A DNA stretch of 64,000 nucleotides. Origin: Aspidiotus rigidus (Eukaryota > Arthropoda > Insecta > Hemiptera > Diaspididae). Below are positions 47,315-56,960 of this stretch, piece after piece. The stretch is from contig JAVHKY010000016.1 in the NCBI GenBank assembly GCA_035079385.1, positions 4,759,501 through 4,823,500 of the forward strand, in the 5' to 3' direction. The notes beneath the pieces are model-generated. The model did not search any database and had not been told where the DNA came from. It saw nothing but the letters and a program-made list of their open reading frames with translations. The stretch's first letter is position 1. Each line of letters opens with the position of its first letter. The translations under genes were made by a program, and so were the position numbers.

Positions 47315-47768
47315 CACGGTATAAGATGAAGAGGTAGTGACACGAACGTATTCTGACTGTGGTAAACGCTGTCCGTGATTTTGAAGTAGTTCTGAACATT
47401 CCGAGCGCAGCGCTCGTGATGAAAGTGATGGGTAATGTACAGAGTCTTATGGGAACGCCGCTACTTTCAAAAATTTATTGCAGGATTAGGAATCAGCCGA
47501 TGCATTTCATATTTGGCATAAAAATACCATTTAATCTACTCTATAAAATTTTGAAAGAATCATCCTTCTAAGTGGATTTTTTATAATCCTTGGAAATTTC
47601 ATCAATACTAGGGTACCAACGGTAACGTCTCGGCGCAGGTGGGGTCTGGAAGGAACAGGGAAACAGCCCGAGTGTTCGCTGCAAACCTAGCGGAAGTTTG
47701 TACGTACAACTTCAAAACTGCGGACACGATTTTAGCGTTGTGTCATTACCTCTTCATCTTATACCGTG
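47315..47768. mobile_element. hAT-like MITE in satellite, 454 bp
   Basis: 29-bp inverted termini starting 'cacggtataagatgaagagg' with one mismatch. A perfect 8-bp duplication 'attttgac' (47,307-47,314 and 47,769-47,776) matches a sequence present once per satellite unit, so the insertion site can be read exactly. An 8-bp duplication with CA-start termini fits hAT; P elements also make 8-bp duplications. No transposase is encoded. Confidence 0.8.
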
Positions 47769-48289
47769 ATTTTGACCAATAATTGACTGAAGAATTGACG
47801 TCTTTTTTGAATCTGGATGGAGATCGACTCTTTTTTTACCAATAATCGAACGAAGAATGGACGTCTTTTTTGAATCTGAATGAAAATCGATCCTATCTTG
47901 ACCAATAATTGACTGAAGAATTGACGTCTTTTTTGAATCTGGATGGAGACCGACTCTTTTTTACCAATAACCGAACGAAAAATCGACGTCTTTTTCCAAT
48001 CTAAATGAAAAAATCGATTCTATTTTGACCAATAATCGAACGAAGAATCGACGTCTTTTTTGAATCTGAATGAAAATCGATTTTGTTTTGACTAATAATT
48101 GACTGAAGAATAGAAGTATTTTTTAAATCTGAATAAAAATTTTATTTTTACTGAACAAATACGTCAAACTACGGTCGACAGTTTAAGATTCATTTGTACT
48201 GAAGAAAGAGGTCGAAATATAGTAATTTTTATTTTGACTGAAAAAAGACGTCAAAATGTGGTCGATTAGTTCAGCAAAAGTTTATCGGC

Positions 48290-48770
48290 TAAGGAAATAG
48301 AATTTTTAATCGAGTAAGTAGACTCGTACTCAATGCGAGATTTAAACCATCTGTTCAAGTATTTAGCGAAAGAGTAAGCGGGGGAGGAGACATAAGACAC
48401 AACAGGACGCATCGGAGTATCCTTTTTGTGTATCTTAGGCAGCCCATAGAGGAGAGGGGCACTGGATTCGGTTCAAGCAGGCATTTTTAGTCGAGGGTTT
48501 GCTTATTAGAACAGAACTCCCATTAATAACGTTCCTAACCTCTTTAACGTACTTAGGGAAATTGAAGTCAGTATTTTCAATGGCCCTACACTGGTAAAGC
48601 ACTTCTTCAACTTTGGTAACGTAGGTTGACTTTTCCATAACGACTATAGAATTCCCTTTATCAGCCTTCGTGAGCAATGAATCCTCCTCCTTGAGCTTCC
48701 TCCTCAAACCCTTGATCACCTCCCTCACAGTGCTATTCATGCACGGAAGTGGAGTGTTACGGACCAGCGC
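48290..48770 (-). pseudogene. Penelope-like element, N-terminal/RT part
   Basis: The minus-strand frame encodes 'GALVRNTPLPCMNSTV', 'EVIKGLRRKLKEEDSLLTKA', 'DKGNSIVVMEKSTYV' and, after a frame change near 48,440, 'LLYGLPKIHKKDTPMRPVVS' and 'KYLNRWFKSRIEYES'. These match residues ~52-205 of the intact element at 60,408-62,423. It stops before the RT catalytic motifs and joins, head to head near 48,770, a plus-strand piece of the same kind of element. Confidence 0.85.
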
Positions 48771-49250
48771 CCCTTGAAAAGAGCGGAATTTATAGCATAG
48801 CTTGCAGGGACTGTAATGGGATGTGTATGTAGGCGAGACTAGTCGTAAGATTAAAATTAGAGGGGCTGAACACCTAAAAGATTGGGAAAAAAGGCATTTG
48901 GGCGAATCCGCATTTGCTGACCACCTTATAACTAGTGGTCATGATTTCAGGGAGGGGTCAGAAACCCTCCTCTACAGAGAGAAGGCTTACTTCAAACGCC
49001 GTGCTCTGGAAAACATTGAAATTATTTGTCATCTTAATAGCGATAATATAAATCTACTCAACAGGTACATTCCGGACGAGGGGTTGGTCGAGCTAGTTTA
49101 CGAGTATGACTCACAGTCTCATACTTCGCTAGTTCAATCACGATTTCTTCTCCTCCGTCGTTGTGACTGTTCTCTTTTCCCATCTCGTCGAGTCGCTTTT
49201 CATCTACGCTTGAGAATGGTTGTTTAACCGAAAGCGCGCTCGCGGCTTCC
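48771..49250 (+). pseudogene. Penelope-like element, GIY-YIG nuclease part
   Basis: Plus-strand coding for the C-terminal endonuclease: 'SGIYSIACRDCNGM', then after a small frameshift 'YVGETSRKIKIRGAEHLKDW', 'GESAFADHLITSGHDFREGS', and the tail 'NLLNRYIPDEGLVELVYEYD'. These match residues ~528-640 of the 60-kb element. Oriented opposite to the adjacent N-terminal piece; the RT core is missing. Confidence 0.85.
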
Positions 49251-51639
49251 TGTATATTTTCCTGCGGTTCTTGTAAATCGCCCTCCAGTTTACTTTTTCG
49301 AGTATTGTGGAGCTTTTCGTCGATATGTCCGGCCGTAAGCTTGAGAACCGGATCAATTCTACCTATGTTATTAGTACCCAGGCCTGTAGAGAGAGAGGGA
49401 GGGGGGATAATGTGGTAACTTTGTTCCCGGGCCTAGATTTCTAAGGCGGCCCATAGGGCTCGCATTCTTTTTCTTCTTTCTTTGAAAAAAAAAAAAAAAA
49501 AAAAAAAGGTTGATAGCGAATGAAAGGAGCAAAAAATTCTCGGGGCCCACAGTTTCATTTCTTCTGAGCCCGGAAATCTTCCGACGGCCCTGTCAGTACC
49601 TCCATCTATACCTCTGATACCTTCAAGATGATGGCATCGGGACAGTTTTTTATTTCCTGGTCCAAGTCATGGATAATATTATAAGGCCATTATTTCCCTT
49701 GCCTACCTCCTTTGCTCTTTCTATCTAATTTGACTAAGTTCACCCTACAAGAAGTTCTTTCACTTCTTTTATAGCGTGATTTGCAAAGTATCTTTCGGCG
49801 AACTCAATTCCCGATCGTGAATGTTCGCTAATTTTGATTTTTCCCAAGCGCAATTGGAGCTAAATATACGTTTTCTCACGTGAAATATAAAGTCGTACGC
49901 TGCATTTCACCAGCCGTTGCCCGCGGATAATTCGTTTCCTCATTCCTATACTTCACACCTTCTTATGCACCATCGGGTTGCGTACTCAACTTTGAAATAT
50001 CGCTCATTTCCTTTTTTCCGCATTGGGAGTTCTCACCCCTTAAAACCAATGAAGCTAGTTAGATTCATCGTCGAGATTGATGAAATTACGATAAAGTCGT
50101 AGAAAGTGGGTACGTGAGTGGCAATTTGATTTTGAAGATATACGCAACCCTTTTATTAACGTGTTTCACTACTGCGATTTTACGAATCAGGGAAAAGTCG
50201 AATGCATCGAACATTACCAGCCGCGGGCCACTCCATTAAGTTAGTCGAAATAAGTTATTCTCGCGCACGCACAATAAACAGAATAATTTTTTGGGAGAAA
50301 AAAACCCGCATAAAATTCCCCTGCTGCATAGTTAGAAGTTAACTAAGTAGAATATGAATTCACCTTTACGTTTTAGAGGTTAGTATTTACTAGTGATTTA
50401 GGAAAAAATTTTCATCACTTCACGTATATAAGCCTATCTGATTAAACTTCTACATCAGTCATGACACACGGTTACCAAAAATGGTAAATAATTTCTTCAA
50501 AAAACTGGTTTTCAATTAAGCACGTTAATTACCGGCGATCTATGAAGAGATGAGCATTTCGTTTTTATCTTTTTCTTCGAGTGAAAGTGCGAGTACTGAT
50601 TATATGAATCTACACCGAGTGTACTCAGTTTTGAAATGGTGGTATTTTGACGAGAAAAGCCGACGAGCATTAACAGTTTAACAAATGATTGGGTCATACA
50701 CGTGCGTTTGTTGTATGTGTGTATATATATGCTCAATCGTAGTACTTTTTCCCTCTTCTACCACGGCAATCGCTTCCCTTTTCTGCTTCTTCTGCTTTTT
50801 TTTTTTCTCTCTTTTTCCCTCCGAATGTACTCGTTTATGGATTCAATATTATAAAATAAAATTGTTATTTTACAGGTATTATAGGCCGTATACCAAAGAA
50901 TAATTGATCAATTTATATGCATACTGGACCACGCCTTCATTACCTCGTAACGCATGTACTGGATTTATACTGGAAACTATGGTCGAGTATTACATTTTAA
51001 AACGAATAACAACTCGACCGAAAAGGACATAAAATGGGAAAGCCAAATAAACGTAGAACGGCGAACTCGCAGTGGCCCAGTCCAAGTACCCAAGTTACCG
51101 AATAGATACCCCAGCCTATTATACGTAACGATAATGCAACCTTCTTCCCGATATGCCGCTGCTGCTTTATTTCTTATTCGTATTCTGATTTCTGCTACTA
51201 CGGCCTTTTCCACCGACTAACGATTCGTTTTGTTTCGGAAAAGCTACTATACACATCCCATTAGTTCGAAATACCGAAACAATGCTTCTTTTGTAGTATA
51301 ACTAAACGAGTACTACACGATACCGACACGTTTCATAAAATTACCTACAGCTTGAGAATAGAACTTCATTTCACATAATTCTTTCCATTTTTTTTTTTTT
51401 TTTCTTTTCTTTCTTTTATTATATTTCTCTCTTCAGAATAATATTTCATTTGACGAAAAATTGTTTGAGAATAATCTGGTTGGAAGGACCTACAGAGAAG
51501 AAAATCTCAAAGTAGAGTTCAAGAGCAAAGGCTTCTTTAATTAAAGAAGAACAATTTAAAAAATTTTTGGCGAAGTTCTTTCACCTTCCTCTTCGACTGT
51601 ATTTTTTAACCTGGTACGCTGTACGTTAGGCTACACTTT
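49251..51639. other. Intergenic, nothing recognised
   Basis: A poly-A tract at 49,483-49,507 may be the tail of an old retroelement. Poly-T/pyrimidine tracts at 50,795-50,820 and 51,388-51,415. No gene was found. Confidence 0.35.
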
Positions 51640-51910
51640 TGACCTATTCCAGCCTGGGATATAACTCATGCACCTCGTACATAGCTCGATGGCCCCTTCG
51701 AGTAACTAGATATCCGATGCTTCATACAACAATTGACTTAGCCCCTTCAATGAGCCAGATATGCAACGCTTCAAACACACAATAAGACTCGACCGTGCTC
51801 CAAGAATACCCGAAATACAACCAGTCTATCAACGTTTTTCGAGTCCCATGTGCCCCATAGAATAGGTTCCCTGCCACCTCTCGTTTGACTCCGTTGAAGA
51901 GTTTTTCTTA
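51640..51910 (-). repeat. Repeat family A, partial copy 5
   Basis: Inverse of the 3' half of copy 1: 'gccccttcgagtaactagat', 'gatgcttcatacaa', 'agccccttcaatgagcc', 'agaataggttccctgcca', 'cctctcgtttgactccgtt'. The core modules are mostly missing. Confidence 0.55.
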
Positions 51911-52034
51911 ATCTTAAGAATGCGGAAACTCATCACGCAATTTCAGACTCAGACCGAGCACAAAGACATGATGAAACACATCAAAATAGTACTTACCAAA
52001 TCTTTCTATTATGGCAATCACTGATAAGAAATGA

Positions 52035-54360
52035 CGGCTTCCTTAAAGAAGTTGAACGAGGAACGCAGGGAACCTGTTCTATGAGTCAAATTGATTTTGG
52101 TATTGAGAATTCCAGCAAGCCTGGACCTACTATAGACCTTTCTTTTTTAATTTATTATTAATATAAATCTTGTTTTAACTATTGTAACTAGCCACTACTC
52201 CCCTACGTACTTACAAGTATATCGAAGGGAGTAGTGGGTTTTTCTTATACTTAAGGCTACTTTGTAAGTGACTATTGTTTAGGTGACATGGATTACTATT
52301 GTAAGGTAATGTGAGCTTTTACGGCTACTTATGCTTAAGGCTAAATGGTAACGCATCGCATATTGCAAATTGCTGCAGGCACTGCCTTCTGCAGCTTGTC
52401 CGTCATCTTGTTCTGTCCTCTATGTTCCTACGTTAGTTAACTCATGCTGACTACAGCTTGTCTTCTTCTTCTGTACTGGGTCGTCTGGATTCGATTCTTC
52501 TGCAATCGGTGGCAATCTCCTTACTCCATAGGTCCTTTACCACCTCAATGAGGTAATCTCTAGTTTCTGGTTCATCACTCTTTAGGAGTTCAGGGCGGTT
52601 TTTCCGATAAATTTCGCATTCCAAGAATATATCGTATATGGTTTGGAGTCTCTTTTGCTTTCTTACATTGACATAGTGGGTCGTCACGTCGTAGATATAA
52701 CCGAAAAGATCCGTGCCCGCTCAAGACTTGGCCGAGCCAGAAGCGGGAGGGATCACGATTGGTGTCCACGGTCGGCAGTAATTCTTTCGTCCATTTACCT
52801 TTTGTTGACTTGTTCCACTCCGATTGCCAGAGTTTGTTTGCCTCCGTTTCTAAATAAAGTTTCAGCACTTTCATCTTCATGGCTCTTGTAGGGAGTTTTA
52901 TTGGTATCTTCTCGAAGTTCAATTGAATGTTCTTCTTCCTTGAATATATTAGAGCTCGATGACGCTTGCTGGGATATATGACACGTCGCGATACAGGCGC
53001 CCGTAGCATTGAATCATGCTGCGGTGGGCGCGGTCGATGTGACGGTGCACATACTTTATCCTCATTCGGTGAGCGAAAACCACCGACGCATATTTCAGTA
53101 AGGAGCCGACCGTTCCCCCCCAGCATCACTTTCCTTGCCTTCGTTCTGTATCCGTAGGTCTTCCTACATTCGCCAGCTTTTTTTGTCGAGATTTTCATAG
53201 CCTTAATACCCATTTCCCGACAGTGTGGTTCCCCTGATAGTTCTTCATCGATCCAGACTCCTAGATATTTCAGAGTGTTGGATCTCCTCCGGCCCACCAT
53301 TCGACGTTGAAGGAGAAGGCCTTCTGTTTTATTAGTGTTAAGATCTCGATTGGTTTGTCCTTTATATACCTTCTTATTTTTTTAAACTCGTTTCTTGCCC
53401 TTGCTTGTAGATCTTGGATGTTATCATCTGCTAGGAGAATGAGTGTATCATCTGCGTAGCAGAAATGACACACCCATCTCTTCTCCATCCACTTCAAGAC
53501 ATCATTGTAGCCTACGTTCCAAAGTAGGCCACTCAAGACACCTCCTTGTGGGGTTCCTCGTTCGAATTTTCTTATTTCTTTACCGTATTGTATCTTCCTA
53601 TCGTGCGGGTATGATTTTATGATTTGTACCATGTCTTCCGGGATCTCCATCTTTTACATAGTGTCTATCAAGTACTGGTATTCAACATGGTCGAACGCCT
53701 CAGAGATGTCAAGAGACAATGCTAAAACAAAGTTTGTGGCTTTCTGCATTTGCCTCGATTTTTTGCACGCGGCAAAGATGCAGTCTTCACAGGACCTTTT
53801 TTTTTTTTCGGAAGCCGTACTGCTGTTGAGATAGCAGGGGGTCGACTAGCTTTGTCAATCGATTTACCAGACATCGCTCATAAATTTTTCCAAGTATGGG
53901 AAGTAGTGTAATTGGTCGGTATTCACCAGGGTCATATTCGCCCAGTTTTCCTTTCCTGACCATTACTACTTTCCCGTGTTTCCATATTGCCGGGAAAATT
54001 TTTTAACGTAGGTATTGGTTCAGGACCCAAGGAATCAACCCGGGATGCCTCTTATTTAGGATTTTTACGGCCTTATAGTTTATGCCATCTATCCCTGGGG
54101 ATGATCTGTTGCTACATTTTTTCAGGATAGACCTACTATAGACCTAGTATGAACTAGGACGTCATCAGTGATCTGGACCTATTAGAATATTATCCTCGTA
54201 AGTACGTGGTTGAGAAAAAACAGAAAACGCTCACGTGTTTTCTGCTTTTTCTCATTTCTGGATCTATTTTCAAAAAGGACTTGGAGAAATAACGATCTCC
54301 AAGCTATATATGATAGGAGAGGGACTTGGAAACATTTTTACTCTCGAGCCTGATAAGATA
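52035..54360 (+). repeat. Repeat family A copy 6, split by a LINE
   Basis: The left part (52,035-52,139) has 'gaacgaggaacgcagggaac'. The right part (54,146-54,360) has 'aggacgtcatcag', 'ggacttggagaaat', 'atatatgataggagaggga' and 'ggacttggaaacattttt'. The two flank the LINE insertion exactly. Confidence 0.6.
52140..54129 (-). mobile_element. 5'-truncated jockey/R1-type LINE with target duplication
   Basis: Inserted with a perfect 16-bp duplication, 'gacctactatagacct' (52,124-52,139 and 54,130-54,145). The minus-strand product starts inside the reverse transcriptase: 'SPGIDGINYKAVKIL', 'YRPITLLPILGKIYERCLVN', 'QYGFR', 'LSLDISEAFDHV' (motif A), 'GTPQGGVLSGLLWNV' (motif B), 'CYADDTLILL' (motif C, F/YADD). 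It ends in the Cys-rich tail 'DDPLCQCKKAKETPNH' and 'LECEIYRKNRP', with a stop near 52,451. An A-rich tail abuts the left duplication, as expected for target-primed reverse transcription. Stops (near 53,653 and 54,006) and frameshifts make it dead. The upstream nuclease domain was never inserted. Confidence 0.9.
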
Positions 54361-54560
54361 GGACTTTATTTATTTTTTTTATTATCATTTTTTTTTCTCG
54401 TAATCTCGTTGTATAACTCATGGATCGATTTCTTGTAAGGGTGGTGCCGGCGATAATTAACCCTCAGGCTATTGTCGGCACCACCCTAAAAAATAAACTG
54501 CCTTAAATAAATAAATAATAAATAAATAGATAGATAGATTAAAAAAATAATAATAAAAAT
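54361..54560 (+). mobile_element. LINE 3'-tail fragment with hairpin
   Basis: A near-perfect hairpin, 'agggtggtgccggcgata' (54,438-) and 'tattgtcggcaccaccct' (to 54,487), is followed by 'aaataaactgccttaaataa' and (AAATA/GATA)n tails. Hairpin plus simple-repeat tail is the usual 3' end of some LINEs and their SINE partners. No coding part is attached. Confidence 0.5.
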
Positions 54561-55149
54561 AATAATACCTTTTTTAGGCCTATTATTATTTTTCAATTTT
54601 TCTATACTTTTTTAACATTATTTTTATGTTGAAGCCAAATTGAACTTTATTCATTAAATAAAGTGGACCGACGGGAGAATTTCTACGGTTGTGAACACTC
54701 GCACACCGCACTCCAAATAGGAAACAGTTTCCTTTCAGGCTTGCGCTAGACATTGCATTGCCTCCTTCTTCTCTTTACCCTTCAGATCCCGATAAAATTT
54801 ACATAGTACTGCCTAGTCAACTACTCTTTTTCAATCTAATTAATGAGCAATCCAATATTACTCAAAAATTTGTAGAGTGTAAAATTTCTATTCATCTTCT
54901 TGCATAAAAATTGATTTACATGTATTTAAGAAAAACTTCCGTCGGTCACCAGCACCCACCATCAGTTGTGTCCTTTTCATTGAGGGTGATACTAGCGCTG
55001 CTCGTTCCGAATTGGCGACTCAATCTTAGTACGCATGTGTGATTCAAAATAGTAGTTTCCGAGTGAAATCAAGAAACGCTTGAGAAAAGTTCAATACCGT
55101 GTGATTTTAAATCACGATGATACTTCAGTATATCATCATATTGATCAAC
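54561..55149. other. Intergenic, nothing recognised
   Basis: AT-rich start ('attattattt'), then a mixed sequence. No gene was found. Confidence 0.3.
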
Positions 55150-56960
55150 TCCATTCTGTTAGAAAGCACGCGTTTTTGCGACCATTTTGTGTAGGTAGCG
55201 TTGCCCTAAACTCGCAGGTAAGCGGCCGATCGTCATTACGCTGCGCTGGTGCTTATCGATTTGGCCGTGTTTATTATGTCGCCTTTGAGGCACTAAAATG
55301 AAAACATAAGAACAATTTTGCTAGTCCTGAGTCATACAAATTGATAAGCCATCACGTCTTCAAGAGTTGAATGGAATTAGAGAAAAAGAGTTGAGCTATC
55401 TAACCTTTGAATTGAACTGAAGGATAAACGATCAGCCTATCATTTTTCTTTGAGGGTGGCTCCTTGAGAGCGGGAAGGATGTTGTAAAAACCATTGACTA
55501 TACACGTTACACGCGTGGCGTACCAGACAAATACTCGCTTTGTTGAAAAATTAGACGGTTTGTTGGATACTATCATGAGAGTGCACGGCGTGTTAACGAG
55601 CAAAGTAAAAACGTCCCCTCTCTGATCGGAGCGTAAACGAAATCGAAAACGTTTAGCGGCTGATTTTCTTGTGGTTCAGTATAATTTGCTACACCTTCGG
55701 GCGTTCTCTCTCTCTGTTAGACACACGTCTTGAAACGCAGCACGATTTGGACTGTGCATGCAACAACAACAAAGATTTTTCAGTTTCGCGAAATTTCCTA
55801 AAAATATATTTTCCTGAAAGAGAATTTTATGCTCATTAAACATAGGACATACCTTCCTCACGCACTCTTATCTTCTTTCGAAAACTCCTCCCCCGATCTA
55901 CTCTCTCCCTTGCGCACAAAGGACTACAGTTCGCCATGTTCTCCTCGAATGTCCCCTCTATCGTTCGGCCAGAACTATTGTTGGATTGGCATCCACTTTA
56001 TCAGAAATACTAACCTATAGTCCTTCCTCTATCGACAATGTCTTCTCATTCCTACAACAAGTGTCTCTCTTAAACCTCAAAACGTACTAAAGAGTAATGA
56101 TTAATTAATATTGTATTATATATCCTGTCTTGGCCATAGTAGCATGAATATGAGTGTTAAAATAAAAAAAAAATAAAAATAAAAAAACTTTGTTCTTTGC
56201 GTTTTTTCTTTAAATTCAGTATTTATTGAGAAATTTAAGAAAAACTGAAAAACTGTATACTCAAATTGTGTATGATCACCCTTTCCTTATCAGTACTTTT
56301 TCATATATAGGTATTATTTTACGTGGGCGACGCTAGCGCACCTACAATATGCACACTCCGAATCTCGTGATAGTATCCAACAAACTGTTCACTTTTTCAA
56401 TAATGTGAGTATTTGTCTGGTGCGTGTATAATCAATGTAAAAACGCACTTGTTTTTGTGATCATTTTGTGTCGGTAGCGTCGCACTAAACTCGCAGATAA
56501 AATTACAAGTTACGAGTAACATAAGTGGGGCGTCATTGCGCCAGTGTCCATCAATTTAACAGTGCAAACAAGTATCTATGTGTCGCGTTTTAGTTTCTCT
56601 CATAATTGTGGCATAAGAACAAGTTAGTTTGTGGAACCTCCGAGTCCTACACATATATTGCGGCTAAAATAATTTTATTCCAGCCTGTTATTTTTCTTTG
56701 GGCGTGGCTTCTTGAGGACGGAAAAAATGTTCTGAAAACGCACGCGTCTTTGCGGTAATTTTGTATTAGCGTTGCACTAAACTCGCAGATAGAATAAGAA
56801 GTTGCAAGTATCATAAGCAGTCGGGCGTAATAACACCGGTACCCATCGATTCAACTATGTAAATAAGTGTTGGTATGTCCTCTTTCAGTTTCTCTTGTAA
56901 TAGCGGTATAAGAATTAGTTTGCTTGCGGAATTTCCGAGTCTTACACTGCAACTATAATA
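55150..56960. repeat. Repeat family C, three diverged copies plus an inverted part
   Basis: A module 'gtagcgtygcactaaactcgc' ... 'cataagaacaa' ... 'gagtcctacac' occurs at about 55,190-55,345, 56,470-56,655 and 56,765-56,955. A partner segment 'ttttctttgagggtggctcc' lies at 55,443 and, as 'ttttctttgggcgtggcttc', at 56,691. A third segment is inverted: 'ttggatactatcatgaga' near 55,561 against 'gtgatagtatccaacaaac' at 56,366, with 'agtatttgtctggt' shared on opposite strands. Confidence 0.6.
55815..56190 (+). mobile_element. LINE 3' end, R1/jockey-type tail
   Basis: The plus-strand frame from about 55,895 reads 'LPCAQRTTVRHVLLECPLYR' and continues to a stop near 56,089. 'T-x-x-HVLLECPLY' is the conserved C-terminal Cys/His motif of many arthropod LINEs. 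It is followed by ~80 bp of 3' UTR and an A-rich tail (56,163-56,187). Everything upstream is missing, so this is a 5'-truncated copy, inserted inside repeat family C. Confidence 0.75.

Larger units (their letters stand above)
45876..48300. repeat. Satellite-like tandem array, ~60-66-bp units
   Basis: Imperfect head-to-tail units of the type 'ttgaccaataattgactgaa', 'gaattgacgtcttttttgaa', 'tctggatggagatcgactct', with alternating unit variants ('aatcgaacgaaaaatcgac', 'aatgaaaattgattctat'). A higher-order repeat of about 250 bp made of four variants is clear between 46,590 and 47,310. The edges are more diverged than the centre. The array is interrupted by two MITEs (46,257-46,485 and 47,315-47,768). 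Long open frames within it are translations of the repeat. Confidence 0.85.

Noticed and set aside
45876..48300. CRISPR-like regular repeats
   Set aside because: Units are head-to-tail with no unique spacers, in a eukaryotic genome; this is a satellite.
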